Positions 17,490 through 25,727 of a stretch of 64,000 nt of DNA are shown here, in pieces. A program made the translations under genes and the position numbers. This stretch comes from Clostridia bacterium (lineage in GTDB: Bacteria; Bacillota; Clostridia; Christensenellales; Aristaeellaceae): positions 1-64,000 of the forward strand of contig JAFROK010000049.1 of NCBI GenBank assembly GCA_017429695.1, written 5' to 3'. The notes beneath the pieces are model-generated. The model saw only the letters and a program-made list of their open reading frames with translations, was not told the DNA's origin and did not search any database. Positions within the stretch are counted from its first letter, which is position 1, and each line of letters begins with the position of its first letter.

Positions 17490-17510
17490 TCCGAAACGCC
17501 GGAATGCGGA

Positions 17511-17547
17511 CCGGGCGGGAGAGCATCTCCCGCCCGGGTGTTTTTTT
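17511..17547 (+). terminator. Strong intrinsic terminator
   Basis: Perfect 12-bp arms (17511-17522 and 17526-17537, CCGGGCGGGAGA type) enclose a 3-nt loop. They are followed by GTG and seven Ts. It ends the sigma/anti-sigma operon. Confidence 0.93.
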
Positions 17548-17548
17548 C

Positions 17549-18670
17549 TTATGTATCGATTCCCTGCCGGATATCGACCTGCATTTCCGGCCAGGCATCG
17601 CTTACCTGCCGGGTAAACCGCCTGAGCTCTTCATCGCAGATACGCCGGTTCCTGGTGGAATTCTGCGTAACATAAAAGGAGATGAGCCGGTTTTCCCGGT
17701 CGATGATAAAGGAATAGACCCGTTTGATGCTGCCATACCCTCTCGCCATATCAATGATGGAATCCCATACCTGCACCGCGTCCGGGTCGGAGATGTTCGT
17801 TCCGGTAATGCCCACGGACGTCAGCACGACGCCGAGTTCCTCCGCCTCCCGGATGATCTGCCGGGTCAGCCTGCTGATCTCCGCCGCCGTCAGCTTTTCA
17901 TCCACTTCGATGTCCACGGAACCGACGTAATTGCCCTCGCCGTAGTTGTGCAGCAGAATATTGGAAATATTGAGCACCTGTTCCTTCTGCGTCACCCGGC
18001 TGATAAGCTCTTTCCTAAGGGCGGGATCGGGACGCGTCCCAAGCACTTTATCCCCGCATTCGCGGATCATCTCAATGCCCGTCCGGATAATCAGCAGCGC
18101 GATTCCGATGCTGACATAATGCTCAATGTCCACGCCGGTAACCCGGTACAGGGCCATGGCAGCCAGGATACCGGCTGAAATCAGTGCGTCGCCCATACTG
18201 TCCGCCGCCGACATAATCAGGGCAGAGGAATTCAGGCGTTTACCCTGCCTGCGCATGAAAAACCCGTAGATCAGTTTGCTGACAAGGGAAATGATCATGA
18301 TGGCCAGGGCCAGTCCGTTGTAATCCGGCGGATCATGGGGATCGATAATGGACTCGATGGAACTGTAGATTGACCGGATACCGATCAGCAGGATAATCAT
18401 GGCGATAAGCATGGAGCTCAGGTATTCCACCCGGCCGTATCCGAACGGATGCTTCGGATCCCCGCGCTTTTTCACGATAATGGAAGACAGGATGGAAATA
18501 ACAGAAGCGGTCATATCGGACAGGGAATTTACGCCGTCCATGATAATCGCATGGGCGTGCACCATCGTGCCCGCGAGAATTTTGAAAACCGCCAGGAAAA
18601 GGTTCATCCCCACGCCGATCAAGCTGCAGCGAATGATGTTCCGGTTACGGACTGTGACCTTTTGATTCAT
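17549..18670 (-). CDS. Cation diffusion facilitator (metal exporter, Mn-type residue pattern)
   Basis: A 373-residue CDF transporter with six membrane helices (about residues 12-215) and a cytoplasmic tail. Membrane metal residues are NxxxD in helix 2 (Asn48, Asp52 in DGVNSLSD) and DxxxD in helix 5 (Asp157, Asp161 in SAADSMGDA). In studied CDF proteins the helix-5 DxxxD form goes with manganese rather than zinc (HxxxD), so Mn2+ export by proton antiport is inferred. AGGAG lies 7 nt before the ATG at 18670. The gene begins 2 nt after the Cas4-like gene, so the two are probably one transcript. The tail is longer than usual. Confidence 0.88.
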   Translation of the reverse strand: MNQKVTVRNRNIIRCSLIGVGMNLFLAVFKILAGTMVHAHAIIMDGVNSLSDMTASVISILSSIIVKKRGDPKHPFGYGRVEYLSSMLIAMIILLIGIRSIYSSIESIIDPHDPPDYNGLALAIMIISLVSKLIYGFFMRRQGKRLNSSALIMSAADSMGDALISAGILAAMALYRVTGVDIEHYVSIGIALLIIRTGIEMIRECGDKVLGTRPDPALRKELISRVTQKEQVLNISNILLHNYGEGNYVGSVDIEVDEKLTAAEISRLTRQIIREAEELGVVLTSVGITGTNISDPDAVQVWDSIIDMARGYGSIKRVYSFIIDRENRLISFYVTQNSTRNRRICDEELRRFTRQVSDAWPEMQVDIRQGIDT

Positions 18671-18672
18671 AC

Positions 18673-19362
18673 TCAGACTCCTGTCATAACGGTCTGTTCG
18701 TTCTGCTGCCGGGTTCCGTGGCAGTATTCGTAATACCAGCATTCATAGGGATGGGTGCACTGCTCGCCGGGTTCGATCCGGATTTCTTCTTTTCCCTTCT
18801 GCATCCGGTTCAGGTCCCAGATATTGTCGTTAATCCAGCGGTAGCAGTCCTTTGCTTCTTTCGTAATCTCCACCGGCACAAACGGATTCTCCTCATCCGG
18901 CCCATGGATTACGATATACACATGGCCGATCTTCACCCCGCAGCGGGTGATAATATAATACTGAAAGCCGGCGTCCCGGATGAACTGCTCATGCACCTCC
19001 GGCGCGTTCTTGACCTCATAGAAATCGTAACCGGACGCCGTTTTCCGCAGGATATCCACCGCGCAGTAATTGTTGTAATTGCTGAATGCCGCCTCGCAGA
19101 TTACCGGTGTGCCCAGGGCCAGATGCTCCGCCGTCCGGGCCAGCATCGCCTTCTTGTCCGGAATCTTTGTGCCGGGGCGGTAAACCGTCATTTCCTCAAA
19201 GGGCCCGAACATGCCCATAGCCCGGTCGCCGAAGTCGTTTCCGGCATCCAGCCGCGCCTGCACCTCCGGCGGGATCACCCGGAGGCCTGGCTTATGCTTG
19301 TCCAGCCACAGCATTTTCCGGCACTGCATCCCCCGCATAAAATCCGTTTTGGTAATGGCCAT
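18673..19362 (-). CDS. Cas4-like (RecB-family) Fe-S nuclease, orphan
   Basis: A 229-residue PD-(D/E)XK nuclease of the Cas4/Dna2 type. The active-site residues visible are Asp103 (AVDIL), Glu116-x-Lys118 (YEVKN) and Gln134-Tyr (FQYY). Four Cys fit the Cas4 cluster layout: Cys14 near the start and Cys202, Cys208, Cys214 at the end. The N-terminus (TKTDFMRGMQCRKMLWLDKHK) resembles the first domain of DUF2779 proteins, but the DUF2779 half is absent. It likely cuts or resects DNA ends. There is no CRISPR array or other cas gene in the window. A CDF metal-exporter gene follows 2 nt later. Confidence 0.8.
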   Translation of the reverse strand: MAITKTDFMRGMQCRKMLWLDKHKPGLRVIPPEVQARLDAGNDFGDRAMGMFGPFEEMTVYRPGTKIPDKKAMLARTAEHLALGTPVICEAAFSNYNNYCAVDILRKTASGYDFYEVKNAPEVHEQFIRDAGFQYYIITRCGVKIGHVYIVIHGPDEENPFVPVEITKEAKDCYRWINDNIWDLNRMQKGKEEIRIEPGEQCTHPYECWYYEYCHGTRQQNEQTVMTGV

Positions 19363-19429
19363 TTCATGCTCCCGCTTGAGTGTAACTTTTTTTGAGTGAA
19401 ACTATTTTTACAGTAGATCACCCTATACC

Positions 19430-19483
19430 CCGGGGGAATGAGGACCAACTTTTTTGAGGTCCAACCATCTCATTGTTCCCCGG
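19430..19483. repeat. Nested inverted repeat
   Basis: The outer arms CCGGGGGAATGAG (19430-19442) and CTCATTGTTCCCCGG (19469-19483) pair with a 2-nt bulge. An inner pair GGACC/GGTCC (19442-19446 and 19458-19462) closes a loop containing six Ts. The region lies upstream of the Cas4-like and tcdA genes. It could be a folded RNA element or a small mobile repeat; no gene is convincing here. Confidence 0.6.
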
Positions 19484-19495
19484 TAAAAGACGAAA

Positions 19496-19517
19496 GCCGG
19501 AAACTTCTCCGGCATCT
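19496..19517. terminator. Hairpin, possible terminator
   Basis: GCCGGA (19496-19501) and TCCGGC (19508-19513) form a stem with a 6-nt loop, followed by ATCTTTTCTT on the plus strand. Neither neighbouring gene reads into it, so its function is unclear. Confidence 0.4.
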
Positions 19518-19677
19518 TTTCTTCCATGCATACTATATCATACCGGAGCTGAGGACACAACAGGACAGAGCGCAACATTTTGCCCAATCCTGCTGAAAAA
19601 TCATGTAGAAAAGAAGGGAAAACTGCTGTAAAATACCTGTGTAACAGGAAATTCATCATAAACGGGGAGCACGAATT

Positions 19678-20409
19678 ATGTCAGATCAGTTTTCCAGAGC
19701 ACGGCTGCTGCTCGGTGCGGACGCCATGGCGCGCCTGGCTGCCTGCCGGGTGGCGGTATTCGGCATCGGCGGCGTCGGCGGATATGTGGTCGAAGCGCTT
19801 GCCCGTTCCGGAATCGGCGCGCTGGACCTGATTGACAGCGACCGCATCAGCCTGTCCAACCTGAACCGCCAGCTGTTTGCGACCCACAGCACTGTCGGCC
19901 GGTACAAGGTGGACGTAGCCGAAGAAAGAATCCGCGATATCAACCCGGACTGCACCGTCCGGACATACAAGGTCTTCTTCCTGCCGGAAACCCGGGATCA
20001 GTTCGATTTCAGCGCCTACGATTATGTGGTGGACGCCATCGATACCGTGGCCGGCAAGCTGGCGCTGATTCAGCAGGCGCAGCAAGCCGGAACGCCGGTC
20101 ATCAGCGCCATGGGCGCCGGCAACAAGCTGGATCCGGCCGCCTTCCGGGTGGCGGATATCTACGATACCTCCGTCTGTCCCCTGGCCCGGATTATGCGCA
20201 GCGAATGCCGGAAGCGGGGGATCGACCACCTGAAGGTCGTCTATTCCACTGAACCTCCCCTTGCTCCCGAAACAGATCCCGCCGCCGTGGATGAACTGAA
20301 CCCGGGACGGAGAGCCCTCCCCGGTTCGGTTGCCTTTGTCCCTTCCGCCGCCGGCCTGGTCATCGCCGGCGAAGTGGTCCGCGACCTGACGAAAGGATCG
20401 GAATCATGA
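19678..20409 (+). CDS. tcdA: tRNA threonylcarbamoyladenosine dehydratase
   Basis: A 243-residue ThiF/E1-like protein. The ATP-binding loop is FGIGGVGGYVVEALARSG (about residues 23-40), and DSDRISLSNLNRQ (about 54-66) carries the nucleotide-contacting Arg and Asn. SVCPLARIMRSECRKRGI matches the TcdA C-terminal half. The enzyme cyclises t6A37 of tRNA to ct6A using ATP. Length fits the shorter Gram-positive form. A GGGGAG site precedes the ATG. The last 4 nt overlap the broken Fe-S membrane protein gene. Confidence 0.9.
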   Translation: MSDQFSRARLLLGADAMARLAACRVAVFGIGGVGGYVVEALARSGIGALDLIDSDRISLSNLNRQLFATHSTVGRYKVDVAEERIRDINPDCTVRTYKVFFLPETRDQFDFSAYDYVVDAIDTVAGKLALIQQAQQAGTPVISAMGAGNKLDPAAFRVADIYDTSVCPLARIMRSECRKRGIDHLKVVYSTEPPLAPETDPAAVDELNPGRRALPGSVAFVPSAAGLVIAGEVVRDLTKGSES

Positions 20410-20974
20410 CAAAAGAGCCTTCCGCAAAATGGCAGAAGCCCGTCCGGATCATTCTCCTGCTGGCCGCTGCCGCGATGATCGCGGCCGGCGTCCTGAACGG
20501 CAGCATGCGGGACGGCCGTCCACGCGCCGGCTGCCCCAGCTGTATGCCGCCCTGCTGTATAACGCAAACCCGAAGGGCTTTATCCGGGGAGAGCTGTATA
20601 CCGGGCAGACCAAGAACCTCTGCGTCCCGGGGCTGAACTGCTATTCCTGTCCCGGAGCAGTCGTGGCATGCCCCCTCGGCGCGCTGCAGAATGCGTTGGG
20701 CGTTTCCAATCATAAGGCCGGCTGGTATATCTTCGGCATCCTGCTGCTCTACGGCGTCACCCTGGGACGCACCGTCTGTGGCTGGCTGTGTCCCTTCGGC
20801 CTGGTCCAGGACCTGCTGCACACAATCGGCGGCGGAGCGTCCCATCCGAGAACCGTGGTCCTGAACCGCCGGGGCGAAGTGACCTATAACGAGCCCGGCA
20901 GTATTTCCGCCGACAAACTGGCTGGACTGTTTACCGATGCAGATTTATCATCAGGAGGGAAAGAAAATGATTAA
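20406..20974 (+). pseudogene. Frameshifted and truncated 4Fe-4S membrane protein, fused to a redoxin-like tail
   Basis: The first frame (from 20406) gives MTKEPSAKWQKPVRIILLL and a membrane helix. Near 20515-20545 the homology jumps to the next frame, which carries LLYNANPKGFIRGELYTGQ, CVPGLNCYSCPGAVVACPLG and GRTVCGWLCPFGLVQDLLHT. These are typical of NapH-like 4Fe-4S membrane proteins. After DLLHTI the family normally continues for about 100 residues. Here it switches to PRTVVLNRRGEVTYNEPGS and SADKLAGLF, which resemble the end of a TlpA-type thiol redoxin. A frameshift plus an internal deletion joining two neighbouring genes explains this. A sequencing error could explain the frameshift but not the fusion. 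Confidence 0.75.
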
Positions 20975-22004
20975 GACAGCGTTTTATGATGCAAAGGAAT
21001 ATGACAAGCCATCCTTTGAGCATTACGGAAACCCGCATGATATGCAGTTCCGCTTTCTGGAAACAAAGCTGAATGAAGACACGGTGGATCTGGCCAAAGG
21101 CTGCGATGCCGTATGCGTTTTTGTGAACGATACGGTCAACGCCGCGGTCATTGACCGGCTGTATCAGCACGGGGTAAAGATCATTGCCCTCCGGTCCGCC
21201 GGATACAACAATGTGGACGTCCATGCCGCTTTCGGAAAAATCCATGTGGTGCACGTCCCGGCTTACTCACCCTATGCCGTTGCGGAGCACGCAATCGCCC
21301 TGCTGCTCACCTCGGTCCGGCGGATCCACAAGGCCTATAACCGCACCCGCGAGTTCAATTTCTCCCTGAATGGCCTCACCGGGTTTGATTTCCACGGCAA
21401 AACCGTCGGCGTCATCGGCACGGGCAAAATCGGCCGGATTTTCATTGATATCTGCCGGGGATTCGGCATGAACGTCATTGCGTATGACCTTTATCCGGCA
21501 AAGGACAGCGATATCGAATATGTTTCCCTGGATGAACTGTTCGGAAGGAGCGACATCGTCTCCCTCCACTGCCCGCTCACAGCCGAAACCCGGCATCTGA
21601 TCGACGCGTCCGCCATCGAAAAGATGAAGAAAGGCGTCGTCATCGTCAACACCTCCCGTGGCGGACTGATTGACGCGGAAGCGCTGCTGGAGGGTATTAA
21701 AGCGCGGAAAGTCGGCGCCGCCTGCCTGGATGTTTACGAGGAGGAAGCGGATATCTTCTTTGAAGACCGGTCCGGCCATATCCTCAACGACGACCTGCTG
21801 TCCCGCCTGATCTCCATGCCCAACGTCATTGTTACATCCCACCAGGCATTCCTGACGGAAGAAGCGCTGAACAACATTGCCGAAACAACAGTCAGCAATA
21901 TCCTGTCTTATTTCAGTAACAGCGGGATTTGTGACAACGAACTGTGCTACCGCTGCGGCCATATTGAACAATGCAAAAAAGAGCGGAAGCAGAGATGCTT
22001 CTGA
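20967..22004 (+). CDS. D-lactate dehydrogenase (2-hydroxyacid dehydrogenase) with Cys-rich tail
   Basis: A 345-residue NAD-dependent D-2-hydroxyacid dehydrogenase. The NAD loop is GVIGTGKIGR (148-157). The catalytic set is Arg231 (TSRGG), a Glu in DVYEEE (255-260) and His292. These enzymes reduce pyruvate to D-lactate to regenerate NAD in fermentation. The ATG at 20967 has AGGAGG 8 nt upstream and overlaps the end of the broken Fe-S gene. The last 25 residues are odd: Cys322, Cys327, Cys330, Cys336 and Cys344 in a basic tail past the usual end (about 330), suggesting a metal site. A related 2-hydroxyacid substrate is possible. Confidence 0.88.
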   Translation: MIKTAFYDAKEYDKPSFEHYGNPHDMQFRFLETKLNEDTVDLAKGCDAVCVFVNDTVNAAVIDRLYQHGVKIIALRSAGYNNVDVHAAFGKIHVVHVPAYSPYAVAEHAIALLLTSVRRIHKAYNRTREFNFSLNGLTGFDFHGKTVGVIGTGKIGRIFIDICRGFGMNVIAYDLYPAKDSDIEYVSLDELFGRSDIVSLHCPLTAETRHLIDASAIEKMKKGVVIVNTSRGGLIDAEALLEGIKARKVGAACLDVYEEEADIFFEDRSGHILNDDLLSRLISMPNVIVTSHQAFLTEEALNNIAETTVSNILSYFSNSGICDNELCYRCGHIEQCKKERKQRCF

Positions 22005-22035
22005 TCACTGACAACCTGAAAAGGAGGAACCCCAA

Positions 22036-23727
22036 ATGACTGATTTTCGCGAAATGACCTATGAACGCCCGGATATTGAAGCCTTCACCGCCTGCTACCG
22101 CAACGCGGCCGCGCAGCTGCGCTCCGCGTCCGCTTACCCGGAAGCCCGGAAAGCCTTCTTCGACCTGCAGGATGCCATGATCCGGGTGGAAACCATGTTC
22201 TCCCTGGCTTATGTGCGGAACACCATCGATACCAATGACGCATATTATGAAGCGGAAGTGCTCTGGCTCCAGGAACAGGAAGCCTCCCTGATCCCCCTGA
22301 AAAAGGAATACCTGCAGGCATTCGCCGCCTCGCCCTTCCGGAAGGATTTTGAAGCGGAATTCGGCCCCCAGCTGCTGCGGAAGGCGGACGCTGAACTGAA
22401 AACCAGCGATGAAAAGCTCATTCCGGATAAGATCCGCGAGGGTGAGCTTCGCATGGCCTATTCCAAGAGCAGCGCCGCAGCCATGACAGAATTCCGCGGC
22501 GAACAGGTCAATTTCTATGGCCTGCTGAAGCACATGCAGAGCACGGACCGCGCGGAGCGGAAGGAAGCCTTTGAAGCCTGGGCCGCGCTCTATGAAAAAA
22601 TCAGCCCGGAACTGGACAGCCAGTATGACGAACTGGTGCACCTGCGGAACGGCATGGCGAAAAAGCTGGACTTTGGCAACTATACCGGTCTGGCGTACCT
22701 GGAGCGGGGCCGCTTCGACTATACGGATAAAGATGTGGCATGCTTCCGGAAGCAGATCCGGGAAGTGATCACCCCGGCCGTCGCGGAAATCCGCGAACGC
22801 CAGCGCAGACGCCTCGGCGTGGATAAGCTCCGCTATTATGATGAGTCCCTGATCTTCCCGGATGGCAATGCCTGCCCCATCGGCAGTATGGAAGAACTGG
22901 TAAAGAAAGCGCAGACCATGTACCGGGAAATGAGCCCCGAAACCGGCGAATTTTTCGATTTCATGGCCCAGTATCACCTGTTTGACCTGGAAACCCGCCC
23001 CGGCAAGCGCATGGGCGGATACATGACCGCCTTCCCGGAATACAAGGCGCCGTTTATCTTCAGCAATTTCAACGGGACCAGCGCGGACGTGGACGTGCTG
23101 ACCCACGAGGCGGGACATGCCTTCCAGGGTTACCTGGCCATGCGCTCCATCCCCGTGGCGGATCTGTGCGGCTCCACCTCAGAAATCAACGAAATCCACT
23201 CCATGTCCATGGAGCATTTCGCCTATCCCTGGATGGAAAGCTTTTTCGGGGAGAAATGGGAACAGTATATTACCGCCCACCTGATCGATGCCCTGGCCGT
23301 CATTCCCTATATGGCCGTGGTGGACGAATACCAGCACCGCGTCTATGAAGCGCCGGATATGACCGCCATGGAATGCCGGGCGGTATGGCGGGAGATTGAA
23401 AAGGCATATATGCCCTGGCGTGATTATGACGGGAACGCGTTTCTGGAAGGCGGCGGCTTCTGGATGCAGAAACAGCACATCTTCCTCTACCCCTTCTACT
23501 ATATCGACTACGCCCTGGCCCAGCTCTGCGCCTTCCAGTTCTACGACCGGATGAAGGAGGACCGTCCCCAGGCCTGGCAGGACTACCTCCGCCTGTGCCG
23601 CGCCGGCGGAACAAAGGGCTACTTCGAACTCCTGGAGGAAGGCAGCCTGCTGAACCCCTTCAAAGAGGGCACCGTGGAAAAGAGCACCGGCCACATCATC
23701 GAAGAACTGCTGAAAAGATATCAATAA
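22036..23727 (+). CDS. M3-family oligoendopeptidase (PepF-like)
   Basis: A 563-residue zinc peptidase of family M3B. The HExxH motif is HEAGH (357-361, THEAGHAFQGY), and the third ligand glutamate lies about 25 residues later in SEINEIHSMSMEHF. The segment FIFSNFNGTSADVDVLTHEAGH is typical. Such enzymes cut short peptides in the cytosol. AAGGAGG lies 8 nt before the ATG. It follows the D-lactate dehydrogenase by 31 nt and ends at a strong hairpin. Confidence 0.93.
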   Translation: MTDFREMTYERPDIEAFTACYRNAAAQLRSASAYPEARKAFFDLQDAMIRVETMFSLAYVRNTIDTNDAYYEAEVLWLQEQEASLIPLKKEYLQAFAASPFRKDFEAEFGPQLLRKADAELKTSDEKLIPDKIREGELRMAYSKSSAAAMTEFRGEQVNFYGLLKHMQSTDRAERKEAFEAWAALYEKISPELDSQYDELVHLRNGMAKKLDFGNYTGLAYLERGRFDYTDKDVACFRKQIREVITPAVAEIRERQRRRLGVDKLRYYDESLIFPDGNACPIGSMEELVKKAQTMYREMSPETGEFFDFMAQYHLFDLETRPGKRMGGYMTAFPEYKAPFIFSNFNGTSADVDVLTHEAGHAFQGYLAMRSIPVADLCGSTSEINEIHSMSMEHFAYPWMESFFGEKWEQYITAHLIDALAVIPYMAVVDEYQHRVYEAPDMTAMECRAVWREIEKAYMPWRDYDGNAFLEGGGFWMQKQHIFLYPFYYIDYALAQLCAFQFYDRMKEDRPQAWQDYLRLCRAGGTKGYFELLEEGSLLNPFKEGTVEKSTGHIIEELLKRYQ

Positions 23728-23734
23728 AGATGAC

Positions 23735-23760
23735 GGGGGATCGCCGAAAAGCGATCCCCC
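23735..23760. terminator. Hairpin terminator between convergent genes
   Basis: Perfect 10-bp arms GGGGGATCGC (23735-23744) and GCGATCCCCC (23751-23760) have a 6-nt loop. The following T tract is weak (ATTCCTTCG), so termination is likely but not certain. Confidence 0.65.
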
Positions 23761-23770
23761 ATTCCTTCGC

Positions 23771-23791
23771 CACTAATCACTAACCACTGAC
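23771..23791. repeat. Three tandem heptamers (CACTRAY) over a stop codon
   Basis: CACTAAT, CACTAAC and CACTGAC run head to tail. Read on the minus strand they encode the last residues (SVVSD) and the stop codon of the hydrolase gene. The 7-nt period is shared with the ACCTGAN repeats at 12.4 and 14.7 kb, but the unit differs. Confidence 0.8.
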
Positions 23792-24756
23792 TTCTCAAAC
23801 CACCGGACTGCCCGCTCCGTCCACCCGGCCATGCACATGCCGGTGCCGTCGGCAAATCCGTGGCCGCCTTCCGGGCCGATTTCCAGGTAGCATGGAATCC
23901 CCAGTTTTTCCAGCGACGCAGCCAGCAGCTTCGAGTTCTCCGGATTCACCAGATCATCGCCCGCGGCCAGGAAAATCGCGCAGGGCGGGAATCCTTCCGC
24001 ATGGTCCGGGATTTCATACGCGGAACGCCGGGCTGTTTCAATATCGCATCCGTACAGCCAAATGGCGGCTTCCGGATCATCGCCCGCGTAGGTGATTTCC
24101 GGCCGGAGGGTCACTACCGGGTAAACCGGGAACGTCGCCTGCGGCTTTGGCAGGTGAAACGCCGGATAGCCTTTCTCCGTATTCCAGAGACATACCAGGT
24201 ATCCGCCCGCGGAAAAACCGCAGGTAATATACCGGTCCGCGCAGACATGGAATTTTTCCGCGTTGTCCGCAATCAGGCGGATGGCCCGTGCGAAATCGCC
24301 CATGTTCCGTTCCATCTGCCTGTCCGAACTGTCCACCTGGTAGGTCAGGATGAACACATGATAGCCCAGCCGGTTGAACTGGTTCGCCACCGGCCAGCCC
24401 TCCGTCAGGTTCCATACGTTCACAAATCCGCCGCCCGGCACCAGCAGGATATACGGCTTGTTATCCGCACCGGCCGCTTCTGAAGGGAACCACACCAGAT
24501 TGGCGCCTTCCTGCTCCGGATCCGCCGCGCATTCCTCCGCGCTGTACAGCGGATAATACCATTCCCCGGTTTCCGCCGCGGCAAACAGCCGGTCGAACCC
24601 CTCCCGGAGTTCCCCGCCGAAATGTTCCTCCCGCAGCTGAGACAGGGTTTTATTCCACATTTCTTCTTTGGACAGATCCCACTTACGGATCGCGTCCGGC
24701 GCAATCCGGCTGATTTTCGGATCCGACAAAATTTCTCCCAGTGTCCTTTCTATCAT
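23773..24756 (-). CDS. Alpha/beta hydrolase (esterase/acyl hydrolase family)
   Basis: A 327-residue alpha/beta hydrolase. The oxyanion-hole segment is LLVPGGGFVNVWNL, the nucleophile elbow is GFSAGG (Ser), the acid is probably the Asp of AAGDDLVN, and the His is in GGHGFADG. The HGG-like oxyanion motif is GGGF, as in hormone-sensitive-lipase relatives. It likely cleaves small esters or acetylated sugars in the cytosol. A GGGAGG site lies 5-6 nt before the ATG. It starts 16 nt after the AEC carrier gene, so GntR, carrier and hydrolase probably form one operon. Confidence 0.85.
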   Translation of the reverse strand: MIERTLGEILSDPKISRIAPDAIRKWDLSKEEMWNKTLSQLREEHFGGELREGFDRLFAAAETGEWYYPLYSAEECAADPEQEGANLVWFPSEAAGADNKPYILLVPGGGFVNVWNLTEGWPVANQFNRLGYHVFILTYQVDSSDRQMERNMGDFARAIRLIADNAEKFHVCADRYITCGFSAGGYLVCLWNTEKGYPAFHLPKPQATFPVYPVVTLRPEITYAGDDPEAAIWLYGCDIETARRSAYEIPDHAEGFPPCAIFLAAGDDLVNPENSKLLAASLEKLGIPCYLEIGPEGGHGFADGTGMCMAGWTERAVRWFEKSVVSD

Positions 24757-24772
24757 ACAAACCTCCCATAAA

Positions 24773-25720
24773 TCAGATCAGCAGTCCCAACCGGGACATG
24801 GTAAAAATAAACAGGAAAATCGTTCCAAGGGATGCCACTGTGCTCACAAACACCAGTTGGCCCGCCAGCGGCCCGTCCCCGCCCATGTTCTGGGCCATCG
24901 GATAGGAAGACGTCGCCACAGGCGTTCCGAAAATGATCAGAACCAGGAACAGTTCCACTCCGCGCAGCCCAATCGCCCAGGCCAGCGGCACCATCACCAG
25001 CGGCAACAGCACCAGACGGATCACCAGCACTGCCGTTACCGTACGGGCATTCCGCCTGAGCTCGTCAAACCGCAGGTTTGCGCCCAACACTACCAGCGCC
25101 AGCGTGGAAGCCAGAGAGGCCAGGGAGGAAACCGGGCTTTCAATGAACTTCGGCAGGCGGATCTGCAGCAGGTAGAACAGCAAACCCAGCACGCATCCCT
25201 GCAGCAGCGGATTCTTCGCGATCCCCAGCAGCAGTTTGCCCGGCCGGATCTTTCCGCCGTCCCGGAACAGTTCCAGTACGATCACCCCGGCGATATTGAA
25301 AATGGAAACCATCAGCAGAATCATGATCCCGCAGACGGATGACTTTTCCGTTCCGAAAACGGATGTGGTCAGCGGAATGCCATAGATAATGAAATTGCTG
25401 CGGAAAATGCCCTGGATAATCACGCCGCGCCGAGGATTTTCCTTCACGATCTTCGGTACAATGATCACCAGCAGGATCACCAGCAGAATCACGGACAGCG
25501 CCCCGGTCAGCATCAGCTTCAGGGAGGGCATGTTTTCCGGTTTCGCGCCGTATACGTTATTGAACATCAGGAACGGAAAGAAAATCCTGAAATTCAGCGT
25601 GTTCAGCCGATTCATGAATTCCCGGTCCGAAAGTCCCGTCCGCACAATCAGGAATCCGATCCCCAGCAGGATCAGGAACGGCGCCACCGCGTTGAATGCG
25701 ACGCTGAAACTCTCTGCCAT
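24773..25720 (-). CDS. AEC-family transporter
   Basis: A 315-residue membrane protein with about ten hydrophobic segments in the two-halves layout of auxin efflux carrier family members. Polar breaks at RSNFIIYGIPL and FGTPVATSSYPMAQNMGG lie in the unwound transport helices. Bacterial relatives carry malonate, malate or other organic acids. The gene starts 7 nt after the GntR gene and lies beside a hydro-lyase, malic enzyme and 2-hydroxycarboxylate symporter, which favours a di- or tricarboxylate substrate; this is inference. Confidence 0.87.
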   Translation of the reverse strand: MAESFSVAFNAVAPFLILLGIGFLIVRTGLSDREFMNRLNTLNFRIFFPFLMFNNVYGAKPENMPSLKLMLTGALSVILLVILLVIIVPKIVKENPRRGVIIQGIFRSNFIIYGIPLTTSVFGTEKSSVCGIMILLMVSIFNIAGVIVLELFRDGGKIRPGKLLLGIAKNPLLQGCVLGLLFYLLQIRLPKFIESPVSSLASLASTLALVVLGANLRFDELRRNARTVTAVLVIRLVLLPLVMVPLAWAIGLRGVELFLVLIIFGTPVATSSYPMAQNMGGDGPLAGQLVFVSTVASLGTIFLFIFTMSRLGLLI

Positions 25721-25727
25721 CTGTGTT

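Noticed and set aside
18673..19362. CRISPR locus linked to the Cas4-like gene
   Set aside because: No repeat-spacer array or other cas gene is present on either side; the heptamer repeats lack spacers.
19423..19659. 78-residue minus-strand gene upstream of the Cas4-like gene
   Set aside because: It crosses the nested inverted repeat and a second hairpin, has no ribosome site and no recognisable content.
20406..20974. Frameshift as a plain sequencing error
   Set aside because: An error could explain the frame change near 20530 but not the missing 100 residues and the foreign redoxin-like end, so pseudogene is preferred.
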